Shown here piece after piece: positions 63,827-64,000 of a stretch of DNA of 64,000 nt; the stretch's first letter is position 1; each line of letters starts with the position of its first letter. The DNA comes from Onchocerca lupi (taxonomy: Eukaryota > Nematoda > Chromadorea > Rhabditida > Onchocercidae), in NCBI GenBank assembly GCA_028564675.1, contig JAOVVO010000084.1, positions 119,496-183,495 of the forward strand, in the 5' to 3' direction. The translations under genes were made by a program, and so were the position numbers. Under the pieces are notes generated by a model that worked only from the letters and a program-made list of their open reading frames with translations, was not told the origin of the DNA and did not search any database.

Positions 63827-64000
63827 TAATATCCATAAAAGTTCATAAATTTTCAGCAGTTTTTGTCAATCAACATTTTACTTAAGAAATAGCAAGATCA
63901 TGGGAGAGTTGAAGAAAAGGATGCCTATACGGAAAGGTTTAAAAAGTATATCCAAATACCATCGATGTTACAAAATTAGTAAAAAGCCAGTAAAGTTGTA

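Noticed and set aside
1..64000. CRISPR arrays, tRNA or rRNA genes, intact transposase or viral genes
   Set aside because: No regular spaced repeats, no tRNA T-loop with matching arms, and no ribosomal RNA or complete transposase or viral protein was seen on reading both strands by eye.

Overview
The window is strongly AT-rich eukaryotic DNA with many short introns, TTTTCAG-type splice acceptors and long poly-T/poly-A tracts. The two best-resolved proteins are recognisable orthologues of Caenorhabditis synaptic proteins (SAD-1 and SYG-2). Together with a degraded stretch that reads like a bacterial F1-ATPase beta subunit, this suggests a nematode, probably a filarial (spirurid) worm of the kind that carries or once carried Wolbachia. 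The genus cannot be fixed from the sequence alone. All exon models were made by hand from splice signals, phase continuity and remembered family conservation; no alignment was run.

Layout. (1) 1-6031: no convincing gene, with a GC-richer block at about 0.9-1.65 kb and a small cluster of CAGTA repeats just before the first gene. (2) 6032-18755, plus strand: complete sad-1/BRSK-type polarity kinase, 23 coding exons and 906 residues, with a second possible last exon at 18632-18755 and two GC-AG introns. (3) 20577-21906, minus strand: an unrecognised small gene or decaying gene, with a good 3' end and poly(A) signal but frame conflicts upstream. (4) 21907-35812: mostly non-coding. It holds an atpD-like fragment (24189-24425), a terminator-like hairpin (23908-23934), and a possible 3' end of an unrecognised plus-strand gene (30052-30632). 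(5) 35891-52326, plus strand: syg-2/nephrin-type adhesion receptor, about 1169 residues, with signal peptide, seven Ig domains, one FN3 domain, one membrane span and a cytoplasmic tail ending in a PDZ-ligand-like -EIIV; one intron is GC-AG. (6) 52327-62247: gene-poor, with a GC-richer block near 60 kb. (7) 62248-63826, plus strand: small RIIa + IQ protein of the SPA17 (Sp17) type. Its intron carries a repeat that is also found, inverted, in a syg-2 intron.

How the genes relate. In C. elegans, SYG-2 is a guidepost receptor that positions presynaptic sites through SYG-1, and SAD-1 is a presynaptic kinase needed to assemble vesicle clusters and active zones in the same pathway. Finding both within 36 kb is notable, although conserved X-chromosome linkage is the simplest explanation. 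The SPA17-like protein is predicted to dock AKAP-type helices and bind calmodulin; nothing in the sequence ties it to the other two.
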